From assembly GCA_017622135.1 (NCBI GenBank), contig JAGARR010000043.1:1-42403 (forward strand): 42,403 nt of DNA, read 5' to 3'. Below, piece by piece: positions 24,750 to 32,441 of the stretch (position 1 is its first letter; each line of letters opens with the position of its first letter). The stretch is from Spirochaetaceae bacterium. GTDB taxonomy: Bacteria > Spirochaetota > Spirochaetia > Treponematales > Treponemataceae. The notes under the pieces were generated by a model, which made no database searches, was not told the origin of the DNA, and worked only from the letters and a program-made list of their open reading frames with translations. The position numbers and the translations under genes are program-made.

Positions 24750-25814
24750 GTGTATTCAAGACAGATGACAGCTCCACCAGAAAAGCTTGTGAAGAACGGG
24801 AAGCCTGTCTTCGGCACCTTCGACGGCATTCCCCCCGCCCTGGACATCCGTGGTGTCCGCTGTCCCTTTGGGGTGCTGCCTCTGCCCACCTTCATCACCG
24901 ACCTGCGCATCCGCAGTTCCCTGGCATATATTTTCAATACAGACGAGTTTATCGGTGCCGTCTCCTTCCTGGACCTCAAGATTGTGGGCCACGGGGAGGT
25001 GCTGTTTTGGAACAAGAAGACAGGACGCAAATACGTCTACCACACCGTGACCGGTCCCCGCCGTCGCCTCATCTCCAAGAATACCGGCCATGGTGCCTGC
25101 ATCTCCTTTGGCCATCGCCGCTACATTCGCCTGGGCTGGGACATGGGAAAGCAGGTGCTGAGCCTAGTGTTCAACCTCAAGGGAGATTCCGTGCGGCCCC
25201 AGGCCACGGGAGCCTTCAAGTCGGACCTGTCGGCCCCCACCTTCCATGCCTCCACGGCGGTGCTGCCGGCACCCACCATGCGGCGTTGTCGTGGCGTGTG
25301 GCTTATGGCTGCGCCCCTGGAGGGCAGCCTTTCCCTGCATCCTGCGAAGCAGCCGCAAACCTCCAGCAGTCTTGAGGGCTCTGTCCTGTTCAAGAGCGTG
25401 CGCTCCTACAACAAGCTGCGGACAAGAAGCCGTGAGGTCTGGGGGACGGGGAAAATTCGGGGGAAATCGGTAAGCTTTGCTGTCAGTTCCTCTTCACTGG
25501 ATGCGGTGAATCCCGATACTTATAATGAGAACATTTTGTTTGTGGAGGGGGAGCTGACTCCGCTTCCACCAGTAAAAATCACCTTTCCCTTCGGCATAAG
25601 GGGAAAGTGGATCATTCAGGATACGGAGAATATGGTGGATTTGTCCTTCACCCCTATTTCCGACCACAATCGGACCGTAAGCCTCTTTGTCCTGCGGGCC
25701 CAGAAGCACGTGATGTACGGTGTTTTTGAGGGGATGCTGCGGACAAAGGATGGCGAGGAAATCATCATCAAGGATTTTCCGGGAGTTGTGCGAAAGCAGT
25801 TGATGCGTCTGTAA
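24750..25814 (+). CDS. DUF2804-like protein of unknown function
   Basis: A protein of about 354 residues. It opens with KLVKNGKPVFGTFDG and has LGWDMGKQVLSLVFN in the middle and a second half rich in beta-type sequence (SFAVSSSSLDAVNPDTYNEN), ending FEGMLRTKDGEEIIIKDFPG. This order suits the DUF2804 family, whose members look like lipocalin-type beta-barrels; I hold this at moderate confidence. There is no signal peptide or membrane helix. GTG 24750 has GAGG eight bases upstream; ATG 24765 is the alternative. The next gene starts 16 bp after the stop behind AGGAG, so the two form an operon. Confidence 0.65.
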   Translation: MYSRQMTAPPEKLVKNGKPVFGTFDGIPPALDIRGVRCPFGVLPLPTFITDLRIRSSLAYIFNTDEFIGAVSFLDLKIVGHGEVLFWNKKTGRKYVYHTVTGPRRRLISKNTGHGACISFGHRRYIRLGWDMGKQVLSLVFNLKGDSVRPQATGAFKSDLSAPTFHASTAVLPAPTMRRCRGVWLMAAPLEGSLSLHPAKQPQTSSSLEGSVLFKSVRSYNKLRTRSREVWGTGKIRGKSVSFAVSSSSLDAVNPDTYNENILFVEGELTPLPPVKITFPFGIRGKWIIQDTENMVDLSFTPISDHNRTVSLFVLRAQKHVMYGVFEGMLRTKDGEEIIIKDFPGVVRKQLMRL

Positions 25815-25830
25815 GGACAGGAGTTGCTAT

Positions 25831-27912
25831 ATGGATGGACAGGACGACAAGCCCAAAAAGCCCGTCTACAAGTATGAGCCAGGGGAGCTGGACAAGACAC
25901 GGAAGAATCTCGGCTTCATAGAGGCTGACGAGGCAAAGAAGATGGTCCAGGTGCTGGGCGGCGAGGTGGGGCTGGAGAAGTCAGCCCCCGTTGACGAGAA
26001 GGCTATCCGCAGGGTGCGCTCTGCCCGCATGACCCAGGAGCTGCGGTCGGGAAATTCTTCCCACCGTGCCAGCAGGCAAGCCGACTCCGCCAACGAGAAT
26101 GGAGGACGAATCATAAAGAGCACGGTGGCTCCCGCAGCCCCCTCCCAGCCTGCTACTGCCGGTACTACGGTTCTCAAGGATATCCTTCCCCGGCTGGACG
26201 GCAAGACCCGCAGCCGCATGGACAAGCTGATGATGCTGCCCGAGTATGGCATCAAGACAAACTACGGCATCTTCAATTTCCTCAATGGCTTCCGTAAGAA
26301 TGGCCACGACAGGATTGCCGAGCAGTTCGTATCCGTCACCATGCAGGCCTATGTGTCCCGACTCTGTAGCTTCCAGAGCAATGTGCTGAAGCTGATTTCC
26401 GTGGCCCCAAAGCCCATCCAGGAGAGGATTGCCCGGAACCCGGCCCTTCAGTACAAGATGCTGAGAACCATCGGCGACTGGTCGGTGCATTCCTTGGACA
26501 CTATGTACAAGAGCATCCTGCGGAATCCCTCCAGCGTCACCACCACAGCTCTGGTCAGTGTCACCAGGCTCATCTACAAGCTGATCCTATCCGTGTTCTT
26601 CATCGGGGAGCAGAAGTTCGTGGACTTGCTGAAGAGCGTCTACGGCGAAATAAATTCCCAGCCAAAGGTCCAGAAGGAGATGCTGCTGGCCTTATTCCAG
26701 AACATCACCTCGGACTGGATGTATGTGTATCAGCGGATTCCCCGGGGAATGTATCCCTTGCTGCTAAGGATGTGCAGCAACGAGTTTCATGAATTCTCAG
26801 AGCTGTTCACCAAACAGCTGGGAAAGGTCTTCAACTTTCTGGGCATCACCAAGTACGACATCCTTCTGCCGGAAAAGCAGCGGGATGATGGAGGAGAGGA
26901 GAGGGCTGCCGCCACGGAGGAGCAGTCGGGCAAGGGTGAGGGGCAGTCCCAGGCTGGTCGGGAGGAATTCCAGGATGCCGCCATGGGTCTCAGGATTCTG
27001 GATAGAATTTTCCCCGGAGCAGGCTGGCTTAATCTGGAGAAACTGCCCGACATGTATCCCTTCTACCAGCCCCTGTACGGCTTTCAGGACGGCTTCAACC
27101 TGATTTCTCCTGAGAATCCCCTGCAGGTGACGATAATCCTCGTAAAGATTATCGAGGATTTGTTCGAGGGCTGCCGTCATCTGGTGTTCGAGGTTGACAA
27201 GGAGAGGGGAAAGACCGAGACTGTGTCGGCAGAGTCCCTGTCCACCATCATGAACGAGTGGTCCGACTATCGGGAGATTGTGTTCGAGAAGCTGTATCTG
27301 CCGAATCTGCGGGACTTTGTGAACAACCTCTATGCCCAGCGTGACTTCCTGCGGAACCAGTACGGAAAGCGCCTCATGTCCAACCTCCAGTGGCACATCT
27401 ACTATAATTTCTTGCCTTATATGCGGTTCGAGCAGCTTCTGCTGGACAAGCCCTCCAACGAGTCCAAGGTTCGCATCCTGCCCAGCCGGGTGGCTGTCCT
27501 GGTGGAGGAGCTGGCCCGGATAACTACTGCCGCCGATACCTCTGCCAACGAGGGAAAGGGGTTTGCAGAGATACCCAATATCTTTGCCCCCTATAAATTT
27601 TCCCTGCCCAATGTGGTCTCCCAGCGGGTGGGGGTTTTGCTGGGCGGCAGCAAGCAGAAGCAGGGCAGTAGGGCTACAAACCTGAACCTCTTGAAGTACA
27701 CCTATGCGGTGGCCTCCGTCCTGGACTGGTGGGTCAACTGCAAGACCAGTCCCGCCTACAGCGGTGATAAGGTGCCTGTCTGCCGAATCTCCCCTGATGA
27801 CGGACGGCCGATATTCTCAGTGGAGGAGCGGGATGATCAAAACCTGCTCTTTGCCAGAAGCATCAAGGCCCTGGCAGCCAAAAGTACGGACGAGGGCCAG
27901 CCGACGGAATGA
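25831..27912 (+). CDS. 693-residue conserved-looking protein of unknown function
   Basis: I do not recognise a family. The N-terminal ~110 residues are charged and low in complexity (DKPKKPVYKYEPGELDK). From about 110 to 330 there is a helical domain (KTRSRMDKLMMLPEYGIKTN, LFQNITSDWMYVYQRIPRG). A charged, Gln/Glu-rich linker spans 350-375 and a second helical domain runs from about 380 to 693. No signal peptide or clear membrane span is present, so it is probably cytoplasmic. AGGAG stands seven bases before the ATG. Cotranscription with the DUF2804-like gene and a strong terminator after it define a two-gene unit. It may be a spirochaete-specific family (inference). Confidence 0.7.
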   Translation: MDGQDDKPKKPVYKYEPGELDKTRKNLGFIEADEAKKMVQVLGGEVGLEKSAPVDEKAIRRVRSARMTQELRSGNSSHRASRQADSANENGGRIIKSTVAPAAPSQPATAGTTVLKDILPRLDGKTRSRMDKLMMLPEYGIKTNYGIFNFLNGFRKNGHDRIAEQFVSVTMQAYVSRLCSFQSNVLKLISVAPKPIQERIARNPALQYKMLRTIGDWSVHSLDTMYKSILRNPSSVTTTALVSVTRLIYKLILSVFFIGEQKFVDLLKSVYGEINSQPKVQKEMLLALFQNITSDWMYVYQRIPRGMYPLLLRMCSNEFHEFSELFTKQLGKVFNFLGITKYDILLPEKQRDDGGEERAAATEEQSGKGEGQSQAGREEFQDAAMGLRILDRIFPGAGWLNLEKLPDMYPFYQPLYGFQDGFNLISPENPLQVTIILVKIIEDLFEGCRHLVFEVDKERGKTETVSAESLSTIMNEWSDYREIVFEKLYLPNLRDFVNNLYAQRDFLRNQYGKRLMSNLQWHIYYNFLPYMRFEQLLLDKPSNESKVRILPSRVAVLVEELARITTAADTSANEGKGFAEIPNIFAPYKFSLPNVVSQRVGVLLGGSKQKQGSRATNLNLLKYTYAVASVLDWWVNCKTSPAYSGDKVPVCRISPDDGRPIFSVEERDDQNLLFARSIKALAAKSTDEGQPTE

Positions 27913-27937
27913 GGGGAGAAACCACACTGATAACATA

Positions 27938-27979
27938 GAAAAAGGGCCTTGCAGAGAGAACGTCACTCCACAAGGCCTT
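27938..27979 (-). terminator. Terminator of thyX
   Basis: AAGGGCCTTG (27942-27951) pairs with CAAGGCCTT (27971-27979) with one bulged G. On the minus strand it is followed by TTTTT. Confidence 0.6.
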
Positions 27980-27991
27980 GGATTTTCGGAA

Positions 27992-28018
27992 GCCCCGGCA
28001 GCTGTCGGGGCATTTTTT
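27992..28018 (+). terminator. Terminator of the DUF2804/693-residue operon
   Basis: GCCCCG (27992-27997) and CGGGGC (28006-28011) flank an inner CAGCTG and are followed by ATTTTTT. The T run overlaps the thyX stop codon. Confidence 0.8.
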
Positions 28019-28853
28019 ATTTCTGCACGCCCTGCTGCAGCTTGGCGTTGAATCGCTCCAGCTTCTTGCCAGTCAGGGGATTGTCCTTGCCCGCCAAGAC
28101 CTCCTGCAGGGCGGCCAGCTCCTCCCCGGAAAAGGAGACTCCCTTCTGGATGTTGTTCTCGAAGGATGCCATGGTCAGTGGGGCAACCTTTCGGCAGATT
28201 TCCAGAATCACGGCGGCGTAGTCCCGGATTTCCTTCTGGGCATGGCCGTCCAGCCGCAGCTTCAGGAAGTGCATCAGGTTGTGGAGGTCACACTGCCAGT
28301 AGATTTCAGTGTAGAGGGACAGGGGCAGGTTGATGCGGGCGATTTCCCGCGCCAGGCCGGAATCCACCAGCTTGGTGTAGGTGTGGTAGGCCTCTTCTTG
28401 TCCTGTTGCCAGGAGGCTCCTTGTGGTGTCTACAAATTCCTGGGAAACGGACTCCGTGCTGCGGCCCTGCTTGTTGTCGGTGCTCTGGACGGCGACATCC
28501 TCCTGGGCGGGAAGGTAGAATTCATTCTGCATCACCGAATAGCGGCCGGAAATCTCGTTCAGGCGGGCGGTGCGGTGACGGACCCACTGGCGGGCCACAA
28601 AGATGGGCATCTTGATGTGGAAGGTCAGCACCACCTGCTCAAAGGGTGAGGTGTGCTGGTTCCGCAGCAGGTAGTCGATGAGCCCGGCATCCTCCCGCAC
28701 CGTCTTTGTTCCCGCTCCGTAGGAGACACGGGCCGCCTGCACAATGCGGGCATCTCCACCCATATAGTCAACAAGCCTCACGAATCCCTTGTCCAGCACG
28801 GGAAATTCCTTGTCCAGAATCTCATCTGCATCGGGTACAATGCAATGGGCCAT
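28017..28853 (-). CDS. thyX: Flavin-dependent thymidylate synthase ThyX
   Basis: A 278-residue FAD enzyme making dTMP from dUMP with methylenetetrahydrofolate and NADPH. The signature RHRTARLNEIS keeps the RHR-x7-S pattern, but the Ser usually seen inside it (RHRxxSxNE) is Arg. SPFEQVVLTFHIKMP and WQCDLHNLMHFLKLR are the other family blocks. The ATG at 28853 is five bases after AAGGAG; the GTG at 28859 overlaps that site and is rejected. No thyA is seen here. Divergent from the LacI gene. Confidence 0.96.
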   Translation of the reverse strand: MAHCIVPDADEILDKEFPVLDKGFVRLVDYMGGDARIVQAARVSYGAGTKTVREDAGLIDYLLRNQHTSPFEQVVLTFHIKMPIFVARQWVRHRTARLNEISGRYSVMQNEFYLPAQEDVAVQSTDNKQGRSTESVSQEFVDTTRSLLATGQEEAYHTYTKLVDSGLAREIARINLPLSLYTEIYWQCDLHNLMHFLKLRLDGHAQKEIRDYAAVILEICRKVAPLTMASFENNIQKGVSFSGEELAALQEVLAGKDNPLTGKKLERFNAKLQQGVQK

Positions 28854-28969
28854 ATTCACTCCTTGTAGTATTGTCTATAGGTTTCAGTGGATAGATTTTG
28901 TCTGAAGACTGGCTCCCAGTATATCAAATCGGGGGGACTACTACAAGGTTGGGAATTCCATAGGGGCAG

Positions 28970-28997
28970 TTGATTTTTTTGTAAACCGATTTATAAT
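28970..28997 (+). promoter_or_regulatory. Promoter giving a leaderless lacI-type mRNA
   Basis: TTGATT (28970-28975), a 16-bp spacer and a perfect TATAAT (28992-28997) end six bases before the ATG at 29004. There is no Shine-Dalgarno. Confidence 0.7.
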
Positions 28998-29003
28998 GAA
29001 GAT

Positions 29004-30038
29004 ATGAAAAGAACAGGGAGACCTACCATAAAGGAGCTGGCTGAGCAGGCTGGGGTCTCAAAGACGGCTGTTTCCTTTGCCTTCAACTCTCCTGAACGTA
29101 TCTCCAAGGAAACATATGCGAGAATTATGGCAATAGCCCAGGAATTGGGCTACGTGCCGGATCCCGTGGCCCGGGGATTGGCCAGAAGGAAGACTCAGTG
29201 CATCGGAATCCTCTTGCCCCAGTCAATCGCTTCTGTGTTCCAGAACCCCTACATCACCGAACTGCTGCGGGGAGTGGGGGAGGTCTGCGAGAAGGAGAAA
29301 TTCTCGATCCTTGTCTTGTCCCCCCTAGAGGGAATATTCACCCACGCAGTGTACAATGCGGTGGTGGATGGTGTCATCATTCTGGGGGCTGCCAGTGCCA
29401 GTGCGGTGCAGCAGGTGTGCCGCCAGCGAGGCTTGGCCTATGTGACGGTGGATGCAGGTTTCAGTGGGGATTGCATCAACATTGGCATTGACGAGGAGGA
29501 GGCCTCCTACCAGCTGGCCCGGATTCTGCTGGATGCCGGCCATCGTCGCCTGTGTGTCTGCACCCTCCAGCCCCTTTCTGAGACTCTGGAGTCCTCCGGC
29601 AGCTCCGAGACTATCCGCCACCGTCGGCAGGGTATCCAGCGGGCATTGGATGAATGTGGTGCTGGCGGCGAGGTCCAGTATCTGGAGGTGGGGGCTGCCT
29701 GCGAAAGTGCTTTGGCCGCTGCCCGGAGCATCCTGTCCCAAGACCAGCGTCCCACCGGCATCTTCTGCATGGCGGATGTCCATGCCTACGGTTTCTACGG
29801 GGCGGCTCGGGAGCTGGGTCTTGCAATCCCTCGGGAGCTGTCTGTCGTCACCTTTGACAACCTGCCCCAAAGCCAGCTGCTGCATCCTCGGCCAACTGCC
29901 GTGGATCAGCCTGGTTTCCAGAAGGGCTGGCTTGCGGCTACAGAGCTGTTCAAGCTACTGGAGGCTGATGAGGCTCAGTCGGTGGTGATGGACTTCCAGA
30001 TTTTGAAGACAGGCTCCGTGGCGTCTCCTGCACTATAA
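29004..30038 (+). CDS. LacI-family transcriptional regulator
   Basis: A 344-residue repressor-type protein. The helix-turn-helix lies at 8-30 (TIKELAEQAGVSKTAVSFAFN) with the hinge helix near 55 (PDPVARGLARRKT). The periplasmic-binding-protein fold from 65 on (IGILLPQSIASVFQNPY; DGVIILGA; TGIFCMADVHAYGFY) would sense a sugar or related ligand. The start is fixed because the HTH begins within eight residues. No transporter or sugar enzyme is adjacent, so the target is unknown. Its last 64 bases overlap the 3' end of the convergent PHP gene. Confidence 0.94.
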   Translation: MKRTGRPTIKELAEQAGVSKTAVSFAFNSPERISKETYARIMAIAQELGYVPDPVARGLARRKTQCIGILLPQSIASVFQNPYITELLRGVGEVCEKEKFSILVLSPLEGIFTHAVYNAVVDGVIILGAASASAVQQVCRQRGLAYVTVDAGFSGDCINIGIDEEEASYQLARILLDAGHRRLCVCTLQPLSETLESSGSSETIRHRRQGIQRALDECGAGGEVQYLEVGAACESALAAARSILSQDQRPTGIFCMADVHAYGFYGAARELGLAIPRELSVVTFDNLPQSQLLHPRPTAVDQPGFQKGWLAATELFKLLEADEAQSVVMDFQILKTGSVASPAL

Positions 30039-30898
30039 TCCTTTACCTTTTCAATCTGAGGCAGGCGGGGAAGCAACTCCTCCGTCCACAGTCGGTGCTC
30101 CAGCTTTTCTCCGCCGCTGCCATAGCCCAGCTTCCTGTCCTTGCGCAGGCCCTCTCCGTGGAAGTCGCTGCCTCCGGTGATAAAGTAGCCCAGCCTCCTT
30201 CCTATTTGATCAAAGCGGATGCCCTCTGGACGGCGGGCACCTGAGTGATAGGCCTCCAGACCTTCCACCCCCATTTCCCGAAGCTCCTGTAGCACCGGCT
30301 CAATCTTCCCCCAGGAAATGTACAACGAAAGGGGGTGGGCCAATACAGGAATGCCTCCGGAGGCCTTGATGGCTGCCACTGAGCTGCTGAGGTCTGCTCC
30401 CGCCCGATGGATGTAGTAGGGACGGCCCTTCCCAAGATACCGGTCAAAGGCCTGCTGTATGTTCTTGCAGGCTCCCACCTTCACCAAGTGGGAGGCGATG
30501 TGGGGGCGGCCTAGGGTTGACGTAGGAAATGACTCCAGCAGTGCCTCCTGGCTGATGTTGAATCCATCCTGCTGCATTTTTTCGATTATGTCACGGTTGC
30601 GGTTTTTCCGTTGGTCTCTCAAATCAGTGATGATTGTCTGCAGGTGGGGATGGGTGTGGGTGAGGCCAAGCCCCAGCAGGTGGAATTCCCCGGTGGGCCA
30701 GGTGATGTTCAGTTCAATGCCGGGAACCAGGGTAATGTTGTGCTCCAGTGCCGCTTTGGCAGCTTCCTCTAGGCCATCGGTGGTGTCATGGTCGGTGAGG
30801 GCCAACACCGAGATGCCCCGTTCCCGTGCCATTGCCACCAATTCCCGGGGAGAAAGGGTGCCATCAGATGCTCGTGAGTGGGTATGTAAGTCAATCAT
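29975..30898 (-). CDS. PHP-domain phosphoesterase (nucleoside 3',5'-bisphosphate phosphatase type, RnmAM/YciV-like)
   Basis: A 307-residue metal-dependent phosphoesterase. The PHP motifs are complete: DLHTHSRASDGTL, LTDHDTTDGL, PGIELN, GRPHIASHL, LAHPLS and GGSDFHGE. This order is that of YciV/RnmAM proteins, which dephosphorylate 3',5'-bisphosphonucleotides or trim RNA 5' ends. ATG 30898 starts seven bases after an extended -10 and has no ribosome site. The end overlaps the LacI gene by 64 bases on the other strand. Confidence 0.9.
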   Translation of the reverse strand: MIDLHTHSRASDGTLSPRELVAMARERGISVLALTDHDTTDGLEEAAKAALEHNITLVPGIELNITWPTGEFHLLGLGLTHTHPHLQTIITDLRDQRKNRNRDIIEKMQQDGFNISQEALLESFPTSTLGRPHIASHLVKVGACKNIQQAFDRYLGKGRPYYIHRAGADLSSSVAAIKASGGIPVLAHPLSLYISWGKIEPVLQELREMGVEGLEAYHSGARRPEGIRFDQIGRRLGYFITGGSDFHGEGLRKDRKLGYGSGGEKLEHRLWTEELLPRLPQIEKVKDYSAGDATEPVFKIWKSITTD

Positions 30899-30905
30899 GA
30901 AAAAA

Positions 30906-30914
30906 ACTATAGCA
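30906..30914 (-). promoter_or_regulatory. Extended -10 of the PHP gene
   Basis: TGCTATAGT on the minus strand ends seven bases before the ATG; a poly-T stretch fills the gap. The -35 is weak, as is usual with extended -10 promoters. The same TGCTATA core precedes the methyltransferase gene. Confidence 0.55.
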
Positions 30915-30987
30915 TATTTTTTTATATTGTGTTATCATAAAAACAGACTTCTGGAATTTTCCTTAGAATTTATGGAGATATGTATAA

Positions 30988-32250
30988 ATGCCAAAATTAA
31001 TATCCTACACGAAAGGTTCATTGATCTATTTTGAAAATGACAAGGATGACCGTATCTTCGTCTTGCAGAAGGGTATGGTGGTTCTCACAAGCTCCGATGT
31101 GGAGACGGGAGAGCCTGTGGTTGAGTACGCTCGTGAGGGAGAGTTCTTTGGAGTCAAGTCTGCCTTTGGGCGATTTCCTCGGGAGGAGACGGCAACTGTG
31201 GTTGTGGACTCCCAGGTGATTGCCATGTCGGTGGCGGAATTCGAGCAGTTGTTCAGCAGCAACAAGCAGATCATCATGAAGATGCTGCGGGTGTTCTCCA
31301 ACCAGCTGCGGGCGATTCATAAGAGGAGCGAGCAGATTCTCGGCAACTATGAGGGAGTGAATACCCAGGTTGGGATGCTTTCTGTTGCCCAGTGCTTTTC
31401 CGATGATGAGCAGTATCGTGCTTGCTGCGACATCTGCCTGAAATTCCTCAAGCTCTATCCTGATTCACCAGAGAAGGGGACAATTGCCCGGCTGTATGCA
31501 GACGCAAAGGGGCGGCTTGATCGGATGATTGCCCGAAACAACAGGATGGGTGGGGAGCAGGTTATCATGCCCACTGGTAGTGGTGGATTCTATCTGCCAG
31601 GATTCGAGCGGTTCGTCAAGACCTTTGAGCCGGGTTCCGTCATCATCTCGGAATATGAGCCCGGGGAGACCTTCTATCTGATTCAGTCTGGCTCAATCCA
31701 GCTGGTGAAGTGTGTGAACGGGGTGCGAAAGAACCTTGACATCCTGCAGCCCGGTGAATTCTTTGGGGAGATGGCCATCTTGGAGAATTCTCCCCGTTCT
31801 GCTACCTGCGTGGCTGTTGACAAGGTGGAGGTGCTGGAATTCAACAAGGCGAATTTCGAGGCTCTCATTACGGGCAATCCCCAGATGGCATTGATTCTGT
31901 TGAAGCTGTTCTGCAAGCGCATCTATGACCAGAAGCGTCGTCTCAAGATTCTGGTCATCACTGATCCCCAGTCCCGTATTGCCAATATATTCATGATGTT
32001 TGACGAGATGAACCCCAATGTGAGCCCGTTGGACAAGTCCCGCAAGTTCAACCTCACCATCTCGGATCTTTCCCACTGGTCTGGCTTGCCCGGCGATGTG
32101 GTGCGGGACGAGGTGAACAAGTTTGTGGAGAAGAACCGCATCGAGGTGTACGACACTCACATCATTGTAAACAACATCATGGACATGAAGCGGGTGGCGG
32201 AGATGAAGCGGGTGGAGGATATCCGCCGTGAAAGAGGTGCCGTCCTCTAG
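30988..32250 (+). CDS. Crp-like protein with two cyclic-nucleotide-binding domains
   Basis: A 420-residue protein. The first cNMP fold (about 10-105) has a degenerate phosphate cassette (GEFFGVKSAFGRFPREET). A helical bridge with TPR-like character (SDDEQYRACCDICLKFLKLYPDSPEKGTIA) covers about 125-185. The second domain (about 205-310) has an orthodox cassette GEFFGEMAILENSPRSA, predicting real cAMP or cGMP binding. The C-terminal 110 residues end in a winged-helix-like part (TISDLSHWSGLPGDVVRDEV). GGAG lies ten bases before the ATG. Whether it binds DNA or is a protein-level regulator is open. It is followed by tRNA-Thr. Confidence 0.88.
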   Translation: MPKLISYTKGSLIYFENDKDDRIFVLQKGMVVLTSSDVETGEPVVEYAREGEFFGVKSAFGRFPREETATVVVDSQVIAMSVAEFEQLFSSNKQIIMKMLRVFSNQLRAIHKRSEQILGNYEGVNTQVGMLSVAQCFSDDEQYRACCDICLKFLKLYPDSPEKGTIARLYADAKGRLDRMIARNNRMGGEQVIMPTGSGGFYLPGFERFVKTFEPGSVIISEYEPGETFYLIQSGSIQLVKCVNGVRKNLDILQPGEFFGEMAILENSPRSATCVAVDKVEVLEFNKANFEALITGNPQMALILLKLFCKRIYDQKRRLKILVITDPQSRIANIFMMFDEMNPNVSPLDKSRKFNLTISDLSHWSGLPGDVVRDEVNKFVEKNRIEVYDTHIIVNNIMDMKRVAEMKRVEDIRRERGAVL

Positions 32251-32286
32251 TTCCTGGTTGAAGGGCAATGATTGGCAAGCTGATGA

Positions 32287-32315
32287 TTGACCCAGTAACT
32301 TTTTTTTGGTATAGT
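32287..32315 (+). promoter_or_regulatory. Promoter of tRNA-Thr
   Basis: TTGACC (32287-32292), a 17-bp spacer and TATAGT (32310-32315) end 13 bp before the mature tRNA 5' end. Confidence 0.75.
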
Positions 32316-32328
32316 ATCAAGACATTTT

Positions 32329-32401
32329 GCCAACTTAGCTCACCTGGCAGAGCAGCACCCTCGTAACGTGCAGGTAGTCGGTTCAAGTCCGACAGTTGGC
32401 T
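32329..32401 (+). tRNA. tRNA-Thr (anticodon CGT)
   Basis: A 73-base cloverleaf: acceptor GCCAACT/AGTTGGC, D stem GCTC/GAGC, anticodon loop CTCGTAA with anticodon CGT at 32362-32364 (reads ACG), variable AGGTA, T arm GTCGG-TTCAAGT-CCGAC and discriminator T. CCA is not encoded. The innermost anticodon-stem pair is a C-C mismatch (32359/32367). Confidence 0.95.
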
Positions 32402-32403
32402 TT

Positions 32404-32440
32404 AAAAGGAAAGGGCACCCTTGGGGTGCCCTTTCCTTTT
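32404..32440. terminator. Bidirectional terminator between tRNA-Thr and chemoreceptor
   Basis: A 17-bp perfect stem (arms 32404-32420 and 32424-32440, core AAGGGCACCC/GGGTGCCCTT) with a three-base loop. T runs exist on both strands. Confidence 0.9.
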
Positions 32441-32441
32441 T

